DNA from: Geobacter sp.
GTDB lineage: Bacteria > Desulfobacterota > Desulfuromonadia > Geobacterales > Geobacteraceae
Direction of reading: 5' to 3'
Length of the DNA stretch: 22,906 nt
Assembly: GCA_003499925.1 (NCBI GenBank)
Contig: DNRQ01000106.1
Span: 2,554 to 25,459 of the forward strand
Positions 7,229 to 14,435 of this stretch are shown here, in pieces. The position numbers were made by a program, and so were the translations under genes. A model generated the notes under the pieces. It saw only the letters and a list, made by a program, of their open reading frames with translations, was not told the origin of the DNA and made no database searches. Positions within the stretch are counted from its first letter, which is position 1. Each line of letters starts with the position of its first letter.

Positions 7229-8776
7229 ATGACGCAGAGCCTGCGCATACTCCATCTGGAGGACGATTCGATGGACGCCGAGCTGGTGCTGATGACCCTT
7301 TCAGGCCAGGGGCTCAACTGCGAGGTGCAGCTGGTATCAAGGCGCGAAGAATTCGGAGCGGCCCTTGAGCGCGGCGGCATCGACCTGATCCTGGCCGATT
7401 TTGCCCTCCCTGCCTTCGACGGCATGAGCGCGCTCGCCATGGTCCGCGCCAAGGACCCGGACCTCCCCTTCGTCTTTGTCTCCGGAAAGCTAGGAGAAGA
7501 AGCGGCGATCGAATCGCTCAAAAGCGGCGCCACCGATTATGTCCTGAAAAGCAGGCTGTCACGGCTGGTACCGGCGGTACAGAGGGCACTGACCGAAGCC
7601 AATGAGCGGGCCAAACAAAGGCAGACGGAAAAGGAGCTGGAGAAGGCGTATGCCGAGATAGAGAAGAGGGCGGAGGATTACCGCAATCTCTTCAACAGCA
7701 TCCGGGACGTCATCGTGGTGACCGACGACGACCGCAACATCCTGCACGTGAACCAGCCGGCCCTGCAGGAGGTATTCGGCTATGAGCCCGAGGAGGTCGT
7801 TGAAAAGAGCGCCAGCATCCTGTACGCGCAAGAGGACGATTTTCGGCAAACGGGGAGGGAAATCTTCGACGTCCGGGAATCTGCCAAAGGGAAGCGTCTG
7901 GAACTGCATTTCCGCAGGAAAAACGGCGAAGTCTTCATCGGGGAACTCTATGCCATGAAGCGCCTGGACCGCTTCGGCGTAGCTACCGGCAACGTCTCCA
8001 TATTCAGGGACATAAGCGAGCGCAAGAAGGCGGAGGCCGATCTTCGGGAAAGCGAGCTGCGCCGCTACCAGCTTCAGGTGGAACTGGTCTACGCGGCCGA
8101 GATCCAGGCGAAACTTCTGCCGCGCAGCAACCCGCAGATCCCCGGTTTCGACGTCGCCGCCAAATGCATCCCCGCCAAACAGGTGGGCGGGGACTTCTAC
8201 GACTGGCAGCAGGTCTCCCCTACCGTTTTCGACCTTACCCTAGGCGATGTGATGGGCAAGGGAATGGCGGCGGCGATGCTGATGGCGACAGTGCGGGCCG
8301 CTCTTCATGCCGTGACCCTTTACAACAGCCCGGCTCAGGCCCTGCATCTTGCCGAGAGGGCACTGATCGAGGACCTGGAGAATTCCGAGAGCTTCGTGAC
8401 CCTTTTCCACGGACAGCTGGACGCCGAACAGCGCACCCTTTCTTTCGTCGACTGCGGCCACGGCTACGTCTTCGTCAGGCGTGCCAACGGTGCCGTAGAT
8501 GTACTGGCTCCGCGTGGCCTTCCTCTGGGTGTCCAGGGGGGAGAGATCTATCTGGAAGGGACCATCAGTTTGGAGCAAGGCGATGTGCTGGTCCTTTACA
8601 GCGACGGGCTGATCGATGCCAACCCTGAGTTGGCGCTGACCCACGAGATCCTGGCCGAGCAGATGGCCGGTCAGGAAAGTGCCAGCGAGATGGTGGACCT
8701 GCTGATCGGTCTTACCGGGCAGCCGGACCCGCAGCCGGACGATATCACCGTGCTGGTGGCCCGCTGCACCGGATGA
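7229..8776 (+). CDS. Response regulator with receiver, PAS and SpoIIE/RsbU-type PP2C phosphatase domains
   Basis: A 515-residue protein starting 2 nt after the previous stop. The receiver (about 5-120) has acidic residues 11-13, D57 as phospho-acceptor and K107. A coiled coil (about 120-150) leads to a PAS domain (about 150-265). The PP2C-type serine/threonine phosphatase domain (about 285-515) has metal-binding aspartates in GGDFYD (D322), GDVMGKG (D340) and the C-terminal PDDITVLV. RsbU-like phosphatases usually dephosphorylate an anti-sigma-factor antagonist (STAS protein). No STAS, HPK-like anti-sigma or sigma gene lies nearby, so the target must be encoded elsewhere. The gene ends 29 nt from the convergent DNA ligase. 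Confidence 0.92.
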   Translation: MTQSLRILHLEDDSMDAELVLMTLSGQGLNCEVQLVSRREEFGAALERGGIDLILADFALPAFDGMSALAMVRAKDPDLPFVFVSGKLGEEAAIESLKSGATDYVLKSRLSRLVPAVQRALTEANERAKQRQTEKELEKAYAEIEKRAEDYRNLFNSIRDVIVVTDDDRNILHVNQPALQEVFGYEPEEVVEKSASILYAQEDDFRQTGREIFDVRESAKGKRLELHFRRKNGEVFIGELYAMKRLDRFGVATGNVSIFRDISERKKAEADLRESELRRYQLQVELVYAAEIQAKLLPRSNPQIPGFDVAAKCIPAKQVGGDFYDWQQVSPTVFDLTLGDVMGKGMAAAMLMATVRAALHAVTLYNSPAQALHLAERALIEDLENSESFVTLFHGQLDAEQRTLSFVDCGHGYVFVRRANGAVDVLAPRGLPLGVQGGEIYLEGTISLEQGDVLVLYSDGLIDANPELALTHEILAEQMAGQESASEMVDLLIGLTGQPDPQPDDITVLVARCTG

Positions 8777-8805
8777 GGACGCCGGCATCGGGAGTCGTAG
8801 CACGC

Positions 8806-10743
8806 CTAAAGCAGATTTGCCTCGCGCAGTCCTCTCAGTAATTCCTGCCCCTGCGACGATCCGAAAAAACTCCGGATATTTTGCACCGCCTCCCCGCAGT
8901 CCGGTTTTTCCTGCTGCGACGAAAGGAGCGCATCCAGCGAGTCGAATCGATTTGCCAGCCTTCTTGCCGTGACCGGCCCGATCCCGGCGATCCCCAGCGC
9001 TGCCACCAGGCGAAACGGCTCCGGGCGTCCCACCCGGCTGAGCGCCTCCGTCAGGCGCCGCGCCGACTGGTCCGTAAAGCCGCTTACCGAGGCGACCTCC
9101 TCCTGCTTCAGCAGGAACAGGGACGGCAGATCGCGCACCAGTCCCGATTCCACCAGCCTGCGCAGGCGTCCCGGCCCGAGACCGGGGATATCGAGCCCCG
9201 CCCCGGAAGCGAAATGCACAACTCTCGCCAGGAACTGCTCCCTGCAGCCGGGTGCATCGCTCAGGCAGGCTGCTATCCCGGCTTCGGGAGTTGCAACGAC
9301 AGATGCCTCCTCCGGGCAGGCTCCATCTCCTTGCTCCCTTTCCACTTCCAGCAGCTGCGGAATGATGTCTGCGACCAGGCCGATTACCACCCGATCACCC
9401 GCCTCGATGCAAAGCCGCTGCACCGTCTGCTCGTTGTGCAGTGTGACATGGCTTACCACGACTCCGGCGAGCGTCACCGGAACCACCTCGGCAACCGGGG
9501 TACGGCGCCCGGTACGACCTTGCTTCCACCGGATTGCGCGCACGACCGTCCGGGCGGTCTCCGGCGGAAATTTCCAGGCCGCGGCCCAAAAGGGCGCTCT
9601 GGAGCCTTCGCCAAGGCTGCGGCGCAGCGCAAGATGGTCGATCTTGACCACGATGCCGTCAGTGGCAAAGGGATGCTCGCTACGCTGCGCCAGATACTTC
9701 TGGTACGCCGCTTTGATCTGGTCCAGGCTTCGAACCTGGAGGGTGAGGTCGGGGCGGACCGGAAAACCCCAACGCGACAGCGCCCCCAGCGCCGCCAGGT
9801 CCGAGCTGATACCTGGCACGTTCTCGGCAGCTACCAGCTCGAACGGGAACAGGCGCAGCGCTGCCAGGGCGAGGGGGGCGGGATGCTGCGACCTGAGCGT
9901 CGCTGCCGCAAAGTGACGCGGGGTCGCATAACGCTTGCTGCGGCCGGCGGTAGCCTTCGCCATCAGCCCGCGCTCCGCATAGATCTCCCCCCGAACCGTC
10001 ACCCGATCAGGGAATCTGCCGGATAGCCGCAGCGGAATCCCCGTGATTTCCCGGACCCGCTTCGTCACATCCGCCCCCAGCCGGCCATCGCCGCGCGTTG
10101 CCGCGGAGACCAGCCGGCCGGACCGGTATAGCAATTCCACCGGTAATCCGTCCACCTTGGGCTGCAGCAGCAGCCCGGGCTTGCTCTCCTTTGTCGCTGC
10201 CCTTTGCAGGAGGGCTGCGACGGCCTCCGGTCCGGTGGACGAGGTGAGGCTTAGCATCGGGCGCTCATGCCGCAGCGATGGACCACTGGTGCCGGAGTCG
10301 GTGCCGACCTTGCCGGTCGGGGAGTCGATGCCGGCAAGCGACGGGAAGCACTGCTCCAACTGAACCAGTTCTGCGAAGAGCAGGTCGTACTGTGCGTCGG
10401 TTATGGCCGGGCGCAAACTCTTGTAGTAGAGATCATTATGGAAACGGACCTGTTGTTCCAGATCCGCCATGCGGTCTTTTGCAGATGGTGAGGTGAGGTG
10501 AGGGCATGCTGGGGAGGCAGCGGCGGGGAAGGGGGTGAAGATCAGAAAAAGATGCAGCAAAAGGCGTAGGCCGCGGAGTCGGGAAAGTCGGGAAAGTCGG
10601 GGAAGTCCGGAAGGTCTCCCTTTGAAAGGGGAGGATGTACGGGGATTGGTAGCAGCTGCCAACGTTGCCAAATCCCCCCCCGCCCCCCTTTTCCAAAGGG
10701 GGGAGTTTGTTCTGGATGCTGCTGCAGATGGACTGACCATCAT
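8806..10743 (-). CDS. ligB: NAD+-dependent DNA ligase, LigB type, with signal-peptide-like N-terminus
   Basis: Joins DNA nicks using NAD+. From the ATG at 10743 it has 645 residues. The nucleotidyltransferase motifs are intact: catalytic Lys 196 in QPKVDG, VRGEIY, ATDGIVVKID and AWKFPPE. The NAD-binding domain Ia (YY...ITDAQYD), OB fold (GRTGRRTPVAEV) and HhH region follow; there is no BRCT domain. The zinc finger keeps three of four cysteines (CPEEA replaces CPxC). Lack of BRCT and loss of finger cysteines mark LigB. A hydrophobic stretch (LRLLLHLFLIF...AAASPACPH) resembles an export signal, as in E. coli LigB. Between the start and this stretch lie about 60 residues made of palindromic and 9-bp tandem repeats, so the start is uncertain; TTG at 10560 and ATG at 10470 are alternatives. 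ATG 10743 overlaps the yjbQ stop. Confidence 0.85.
   Translation of the reverse strand: MMVSPSAAASRTNSPLWKRGAGGDLATLAAATNPRTSSPFKGRPSGLPRLSRLSRLRGLRLLLHLFLIFTPFPAAASPACPHLTSPSAKDRMADLEQQVRFHNDLYYKSLRPAITDAQYDLLFAELVQLEQCFPSLAGIDSPTGKVGTDSGTSGPSLRHERPMLSLTSSTGPEAVAALLQRAATKESKPGLLLQPKVDGLPVELLYRSGRLVSAATRGDGRLGADVTKRVREITGIPLRLSGRFPDRVTVRGEIYAERGLMAKATAGRSKRYATPRHFAAATLRSQHPAPLALAALRLFPFELVAAENVPGISSDLAALGALSRWGFPVRPDLTLQVRSLDQIKAAYQKYLAQRSEHPFATDGIVVKIDHLALRRSLGEGSRAPFWAAAWKFPPETARTVVRAIRWKQGRTGRRTPVAEVVPVTLAGVVVSHVTLHNEQTVQRLCIEAGDRVVIGLVADIIPQLLEVEREQGDGACPEEASVVATPEAGIAACLSDAPGCREQFLARVVHFASGAGLDIPGLGPGRLRRLVESGLVRDLPSLFLLKQEEVASVSGFTDQSARRLTEALSRVGRPEPFRLVAALGIAGIGPVTARRLANRFDSLDALLSSQQEKPDCGEAVQNIRSFFGSSQGQELLRGLREANLL
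10572..10607. repeat. 9-bp tandem repeat in the apparent ligase N-terminus
   Basis: Units GGGAAAGTC (10581-10589), GGGAAAGTC (10590-10598) and GGGGAAGTC (10599-10607), preceded by a diverged CGCGGAGTC. On the minus strand they read as repeated Arg-Leu-Ser. Copy number could change by replication slippage without breaking the frame. Confidence 0.8.
10615..10703. repeat. Composite palindromic repeat (hairpin-arm-centre-arm-hairpin) at the 5' end of ligB
   Basis: An imperfect hairpin at about 10615-10634 (CTCCCTTTGAAAGGGGAG), an arm GGGGATT at 10641-10647, a 23-nt centre, the matching arm AATCCCC at 10671-10677, and a second perfect hairpin with 9-bp arms at 10683-10691 and 10695-10703 (loop TCC). 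It has the same architecture as the element inside mutL. Read on the minus strand in the ligase frame it encodes SPLWKRGAGGD and SSPFKGR, typical translations of such repeats. Confidence 0.75.
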
Positions 10744-11156
10744 TCGCCGATGATCTTGATCAGCACGCGCTTTCTGCGCATCCCGTCGAACTCTCCGTAG
10801 AAGACCTGCTCCCATGGACCCAGGTCGAGCTTGCCACCGGTGACCGCCACGACGACCTCGCGCCCCATGATGGTCCTCTTCAGATGGGCGTCGCCGTTAT
10901 CCTCGCCGGTGTTGTGGCTGTAGCGCGAATGCGGCTTCTCGGGTGCCAGCCCTTCCAGCCACTGTTCGAAATCGTGATGAAGGCCCGGCTCGTCGTCATT
11001 AATGAAAACACTGGCCGTTATGTGCATGGCGTTGCAGAGCAAAAGGCCTTCCCGGATGCCGCTTTCTCCGAGTGAGCGTTCCAAGTCGCTAGTGATGTTA
11101 ACGAAGCCGCGCCTCGTTTTGATCTGGAACCAGAGTTCCTTGCGGTAATGCTTCAT
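10740..11156 (-). CDS. yjbQ: YjbQ/UPF0047 family protein (secondary thiamine-phosphate synthase family)
   Basis: A 138-residue single-domain protein of the YjbQ/UPF0047 family, which is also annotated as 'secondary thiamine-phosphate synthase enzyme'; its true cellular role is not settled. Family hallmarks are present: HITASVFIND, HHDFEQWL, the NGDAHLKRTIMG motif, and a C-terminal GGKLDLGPWEQVFYGEFDG followed by RRKRV. Length is normal for the family. GGGAG lies 5 nt before the ATG. The ATG overlaps the stop of the upstream carboxypeptidase (ATGA), and its own stop overlaps the ATG of the ligase, so all three are probably translated from one message. No metabolic link between these products is evident. 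Confidence 0.9.
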   Translation of the reverse strand: MKHYRKELWFQIKTRRGFVNITSDLERSLGESGIREGLLLCNAMHITASVFINDDEPGLHHDFEQWLEGLAPEKPHSRYSHNTGEDNGDAHLKRTIMGREVVVAVTGGKLDLGPWEQVFYGEFDGMRRKRVLIKIIGE

Positions 11157-12058
11157 CTAAGCTCCCGTGTCGGCTTTATCTTGTTGCTGCCGCTATTATC
11201 CCGTGCTGCTTTAATCCTCTTGCTGCCGCTAGTAGCTATTGCCGTCGAACTTGCCGCAAAGGCCGCATCCAGCATGGCCGGAGCGGTTCGCCACCGGTTC
11301 CTCGCGTGCATGATGACAAGGAGCACCTTCCTGTCGTCGCGTTCCGCGAGGGCGACGAGGCACTGTCCGGCATTGGGGGTGGTGCCGGTTTTCACGCCAC
11401 GTGCCCCTGGGTACCTGCCTATCAGCCTGTTTTTATTCTTGAGATAGAATGACCGGCGGCCGTTGACCGTTGCTATCCGCATGCTGCGCCGTGCCACCAG
11501 GTCCGCGAAGAGCGGGATCTGTAGCGCCCGTTCGGTGAGGACTGCAAGATCATGCGCAGTTGAAAAAAGGCCGGCGTTGTCATGGCCGCAGGCATTGGAG
11601 AACCGGGTATTTTCGAGGTCAAGGCGTCGAGCCCGGGCATTCATCTGGGCAACGAAAGCCTTCTGGCTCCCCCCCGCGTGATCGGCCAGGGCACGGCAGG
11701 CATCGTTTGCCGAAGTCATCAGCGTGGCGGCGAGGAGATCCCGGACCTTTAGCCGCTCTCCGCGCCTAAGTCCGATCCTGCTGCCGGTTTCCCGGGCGGC
11801 GCTACGACTGACAGTCACCACCTCGTCCATGTCTAGTTGCTCCATGATTACCAGTGCCGTCATGATCTTGGTGAGGCTCGCGGGCGCGCGCCGCTTGTCG
11901 GGATTTCGTTCGCGATAGGTGCGCCCGTTCACCTGCAGCAGATAGGCTGAGGGTGGATTGGCGAATGGCGAGACAGCCGCATCGGCCTGGCAGGCGAGGG
12001 TGCCGGACAAGAGAAATACAGCGATGGTGCAACCGGCTATGGATGGGAGGAATTTCAT
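11153..12058 (-). CDS. D-alanyl-D-alanine carboxypeptidase (peptidase S11, PBP5-like core)
   Basis: Removes the terminal D-Ala from peptidoglycan pentapeptides in the periplasm. This 301-residue protein has a signal peptide (hydrophobic core about 4-22, cleavage probably near ADA-A 26-28). The three penicillin-binding motifs are S61-L-T-K64 (SxxK), S116-A-N118 (SxN) and K223-T-G225 (KTG). It is shorter than E. coli PBP5: the C-terminal beta domain and amphipathic anchor are missing. Instead it ends in a basic tail with two related segments (SGSKRIKAARDN and SGSNKIKPTREL), which may bind the wall or membrane. No ribosome site precedes the ATG; a promoter -10 lies only 7 nt upstream, suggesting a leaderless message. 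It heads the operon with yjbQ and the ligase. Confidence 0.93.
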   Translation of the reverse strand: MKFLPSIAGCTIAVFLLSGTLACQADAAVSPFANPPSAYLLQVNGRTYRERNPDKRRAPASLTKIMTALVIMEQLDMDEVVTVSRSAARETGSRIGLRRGERLKVRDLLAATLMTSANDACRALADHAGGSQKAFVAQMNARARRLDLENTRFSNACGHDNAGLFSTAHDLAVLTERALQIPLFADLVARRSMRIATVNGRRSFYLKNKNRLIGRYPGARGVKTGTTPNAGQCLVALAERDDRKVLLVIMHARNRWRTAPAMLDAAFAASSTAIATSGSKRIKAARDNSGSNKIKPTRELR

Positions 12059-12065
12059 CTTTTAT

Positions 12066-12093
12066 CTTATAGCACTCTTTATTTCGCCTGCAA
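12066..12093 (-). promoter_or_regulatory. Candidate promoter of the carboxypeptidase operon, leaderless arrangement
   Basis: On the minus strand, TATAAG (12071-12066) with TTGCAG (12093-12088) 16 bp upstream. The ATG at 12058 begins 7 nt after the -10 hexamer, so transcription would start at or next to the start codon. No AG-rich ribosome site is visible before that ATG. The -35 match is moderate (3 of 6). Confidence 0.4.
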
Positions 12094-12153
12094 CGAGGCG
12101 GCTCCCCCTCCCCCAGACCCCACTGCCATTAAGTTAAGCTCCTACTGATCGCT

Positions 12154-12228
12154 CCCCCTCCCTTGATGGGAGGGGCAAGGATGCGGCTGTCTCTATGCTT
12201 CAATCCCCTCTCCCCTCGCGGGAGAGGG
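12154..12228. repeat. Composite palindromic repeat between the carboxypeptidase and mutL
   Basis: Two hairpins about 30 nt apart. The first has perfect 8-bp arms at 12155-12162 and 12168-12175 (loop TTGAT). The second has perfect 9-bp arms CCCTCTCCC/GGGAGAGGG at 12206-12214 and 12220-12228 (loop CTCGC). The second hairpin is nearly identical to the one at 15842-15864. The remaining sequence of 12059-12349 holds the divergent promoters and no gene. Confidence 0.75.
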
Positions 12229-12349
12229 ATCCGGGGAGGGGGGAAACCCCCGGGCCGCTTTGCCGCATCTGCAATCTTGGATTTACAAAGGACCGGCGCT
12301 TAAGGTATCTTGGCTCACCTGTTAATCGCGACTGTTATGAGGTTCTGTT

Positions 12350-14419
12350 TTGGCAACAAGTATAAAAATACTCCCTGAAAATCTCACCAACAAGATCGCC
12401 GCAGGCGAGGTGGTGGAACGGCCCGCCTCCGTGGCGAAGGAACTTGTGGAGAACGCGCTCGATGCGGGCTCCAAAGAGGTGGTCGTCGAGATCGAGTCCG
12501 GCGGAAGAAGGCTCATCAAGGTTTCCGACACCGGCTCCGGCATGTCCCGCGAGGATGCGCTCTTGGCCCTGGAACGACACGCGACCAGCAAGATCGCCTG
12601 CGACGAAGACCTCTTCTCCCTCTCCACCCTCGGCTTCCGTGGCGAGGCGCTCCCCTCGATAGCTTCGGTTTCCCGCCTCAGCATCTCCACCCGGACCAGC
12701 GATACGGTGGAGGGGACGGAGATCTACGCCGAGGGGGGGCGCATCAAGGAGGTGAAGGGGTGCGGCATGGCGGCCGGTACCGTGATCGCGGTAAGGAACC
12801 TATTCTTCAACACGCCGGCGCGACTGAAGTTCATGAAAAGCCCTGAGACAGAGGGGGGGCACGTCGGGGAACTCCTGACGCGGCTTGCCATCTCCAGGCC
12901 CGACGTGCGCTTCTCGTATCTAAATGACGGAAAGCTCGTGTTCCGCGCCCTCGACGCCGATCTCAAGGAGCGGGTGGCGAATATGCTGGGCCGCCCGATT
13001 GCCGCCTCGCTTTATCCCGTGTCCTATCAGCATCCCGACGGACTGAAGGTGACCGGGCTTGTGGCGGCACCGGAATGCAGCAGGAGTGCGGCGAGCCATC
13101 TTTACACCTACATAAACGGCCGCTTCATCAAGGATAAAGTGGTGCAGCACGCCATCCTCCAGGCGTACCGTAATTTCCTGGAGCGCGGGCGCTATCCGAT
13201 CGTTGCCGTTTTCATCGAAATTCAGCCTGGCGAGGTCGATGTGAACGTCCACCCCACCAAGCACGAGGTCCGTTTCCGCGAGCAGGGGAGGGTGCACGAC
13301 GCCATCCAGAGTGCGATAGAGTCGGTGCTGAAGGAAACTCCGTGGCTGAAACGCGGAGAGCTGAATAGGCAGATGAGCGGGCAGCTAGGCAAGGCGATAA
13401 GCGGGCAGCTGGTCGGGGCGATAACCGTGCCGGAAACGGCAGCCGATCCCAAGGGTGCGGCTCGTTTCGACGTCAATGAGACGGTGAAACCGTTGCATCA
13501 GCCAGCCACGAGCGCTGTCCTGCCAATTACCTCTTTAAGTATTAGTTCGGCAAGGGTTGCCGAGGTGAGGGAACTGCTTGCTGATTACCAGGCGCGCCCT
13601 CAACCGCCGCTGCATGCCCGAAGTTCTTCTCCCTTCCAGAAGGTTGCAACCCCTGCTCCCTCCCCCTTGAACGGTGATGCGACCCTTAGTCCCTCCCCCT
13701 TCAAGGGGGAGGACAGGAGGGGGATGGGGTCACATGGGGCAGCCGATTTGCAAGGAAAGCCCCATCCCCACCCCGGCCCTCCCCTCGAAGGGGAGGGGGT
13801 TTTGGGGGCGTGCGAGTTCGCTGGCTCTACAGGGGGCTATTTCTCCTCACTCTCCGTCATTGGCCAGTTCAACGCCTCATATATCCTGTGCCAACACGGG
13901 ACGGACCTTGTGCTGATCGACCAGCATGCTGCCCACGAGCGGGTCGCCTTCGAGAAGCTGAAGGGAGAGTTTGCCGGCAAAGAGGTGGACAGCCAGGGAC
14001 TTCTTTTCCCGGAGACGATAGAACTCTCGTTCAGGGAGTCGGCAGTCGTGCTGGAGCACCTGGACGAACTCGGCCGCCTAGGCTTTGAACTCGAAGAGTT
14101 CGGCGGCAATACTTGGCTAATGAAGGGAGTGCCGCAGCTATTGGCCAGCACCGATTATCTGCGCACCATCCGGGACATTCTGGAGGAGCTGGGAAGCCTC
14201 AGCAGGAGCCGGACTTTTTCAGACATACAGGAGGATATCCTGGCCCGGATCGCCTGCCACAGCGTGGTGCGGGGGCGCCGGACACTTACACATCGAGAGA
14301 TAGCGGCGCTTTTCAGCCAGATGGACGCGACGGACTTTTCCAGCAACTGCCCGCACGGCAGGCCGGTTATGCAGAGCATTTCACTGGCAGAAGTGGAGAA
14401 GATGTTTAAAAGAGGGTAG
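12350..14419 (+). CDS. mutL: DNA mismatch repair protein MutL (endonuclease type)
   Basis: The mismatch-repair matchmaker that links MutS to strand incision. It has 689 residues from a TTG start; MATSIKILP matches the family N-terminus, and TGAGG lies 7 nt upstream. The GHKL ATPase domain (about 1-335) has E31 and N35 in ELVENALDAG, DTGSGM at 60-65 and GFRGEA at 95-100. The C-terminal domain (about 500-689) keeps the endonuclease motif DQHAAHE (524-530) with E535, the ACHSVVR motif near 635 and CPHGRPV at 667-673. It is thus a nicking MutL of the kind found where MutH is absent. The linker (about residues 430-485) is partly made of a palindromic repeat in frame, rich in Pro, Gly and Lys. It heads mutL-miaA-hfq, a common bacterial order. 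Confidence 0.97.
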   Translation: MATSIKILPENLTNKIAAGEVVERPASVAKELVENALDAGSKEVVVEIESGGRRLIKVSDTGSGMSREDALLALERHATSKIACDEDLFSLSTLGFRGEALPSIASVSRLSISTRTSDTVEGTEIYAEGGRIKEVKGCGMAAGTVIAVRNLFFNTPARLKFMKSPETEGGHVGELLTRLAISRPDVRFSYLNDGKLVFRALDADLKERVANMLGRPIAASLYPVSYQHPDGLKVTGLVAAPECSRSAASHLYTYINGRFIKDKVVQHAILQAYRNFLERGRYPIVAVFIEIQPGEVDVNVHPTKHEVRFREQGRVHDAIQSAIESVLKETPWLKRGELNRQMSGQLGKAISGQLVGAITVPETAADPKGAARFDVNETVKPLHQPATSAVLPITSLSISSARVAEVRELLADYQARPQPPLHARSSSPFQKVATPAPSPLNGDATLSPSPFKGEDRRGMGSHGAADLQGKPHPHPGPPLEGEGVLGACEFAGSTGGYFSSLSVIGQFNASYILCQHGTDLVLIDQHAAHERVAFEKLKGEFAGKEVDSQGLLFPETIELSFRESAVVLEHLDELGRLGFELEEFGGNTWLMKGVPQLLASTDYLRTIRDILEELGSLSRSRTFSDIQEDILARIACHSVVRGRRTLTHREIAALFSQMDATDFSSNCPHGRPVMQSISLAEVEKMFKRG
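13692..13797. repeat. Composite palindromic repeat embedded in frame in mutL
   Basis: The element comprises hairpin A with perfect 10-bp arms (13692-13701 and 13703-13712), an arm GGGGATGGGG at 13720-13729, a 30-nt centre, the exact complementary arm CCCCATCCCC at 13760-13769, and hairpin B with perfect 9-bp arms (13777-13785 and 13789-13797). The right half closely matches the intergenic copy at 22698-22732. A diverged half copy precedes it near 13664. The frame remains open through it, giving PSPFKGEDRRGMG and PHPHPGPPLEGEG in the MutL linker. Confidence 0.85.
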
Positions 14420-14435
14420 AACTCGGCGTGGTACT

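Noticed and set aside
9810..9830. Sigma54-like GG-N10-GC motif (TGGCACG...GCAG) on the plus strand
   Set aside because: It lies inside the ligase coding region and faces no gene start, so it is most likely chance.
8881..10026. A 381-codon open frame opposite the DNA ligase
   Set aside because: Composition is arginine/glutamine rich without motifs, and the opposite strand encodes all the ligase motifs.
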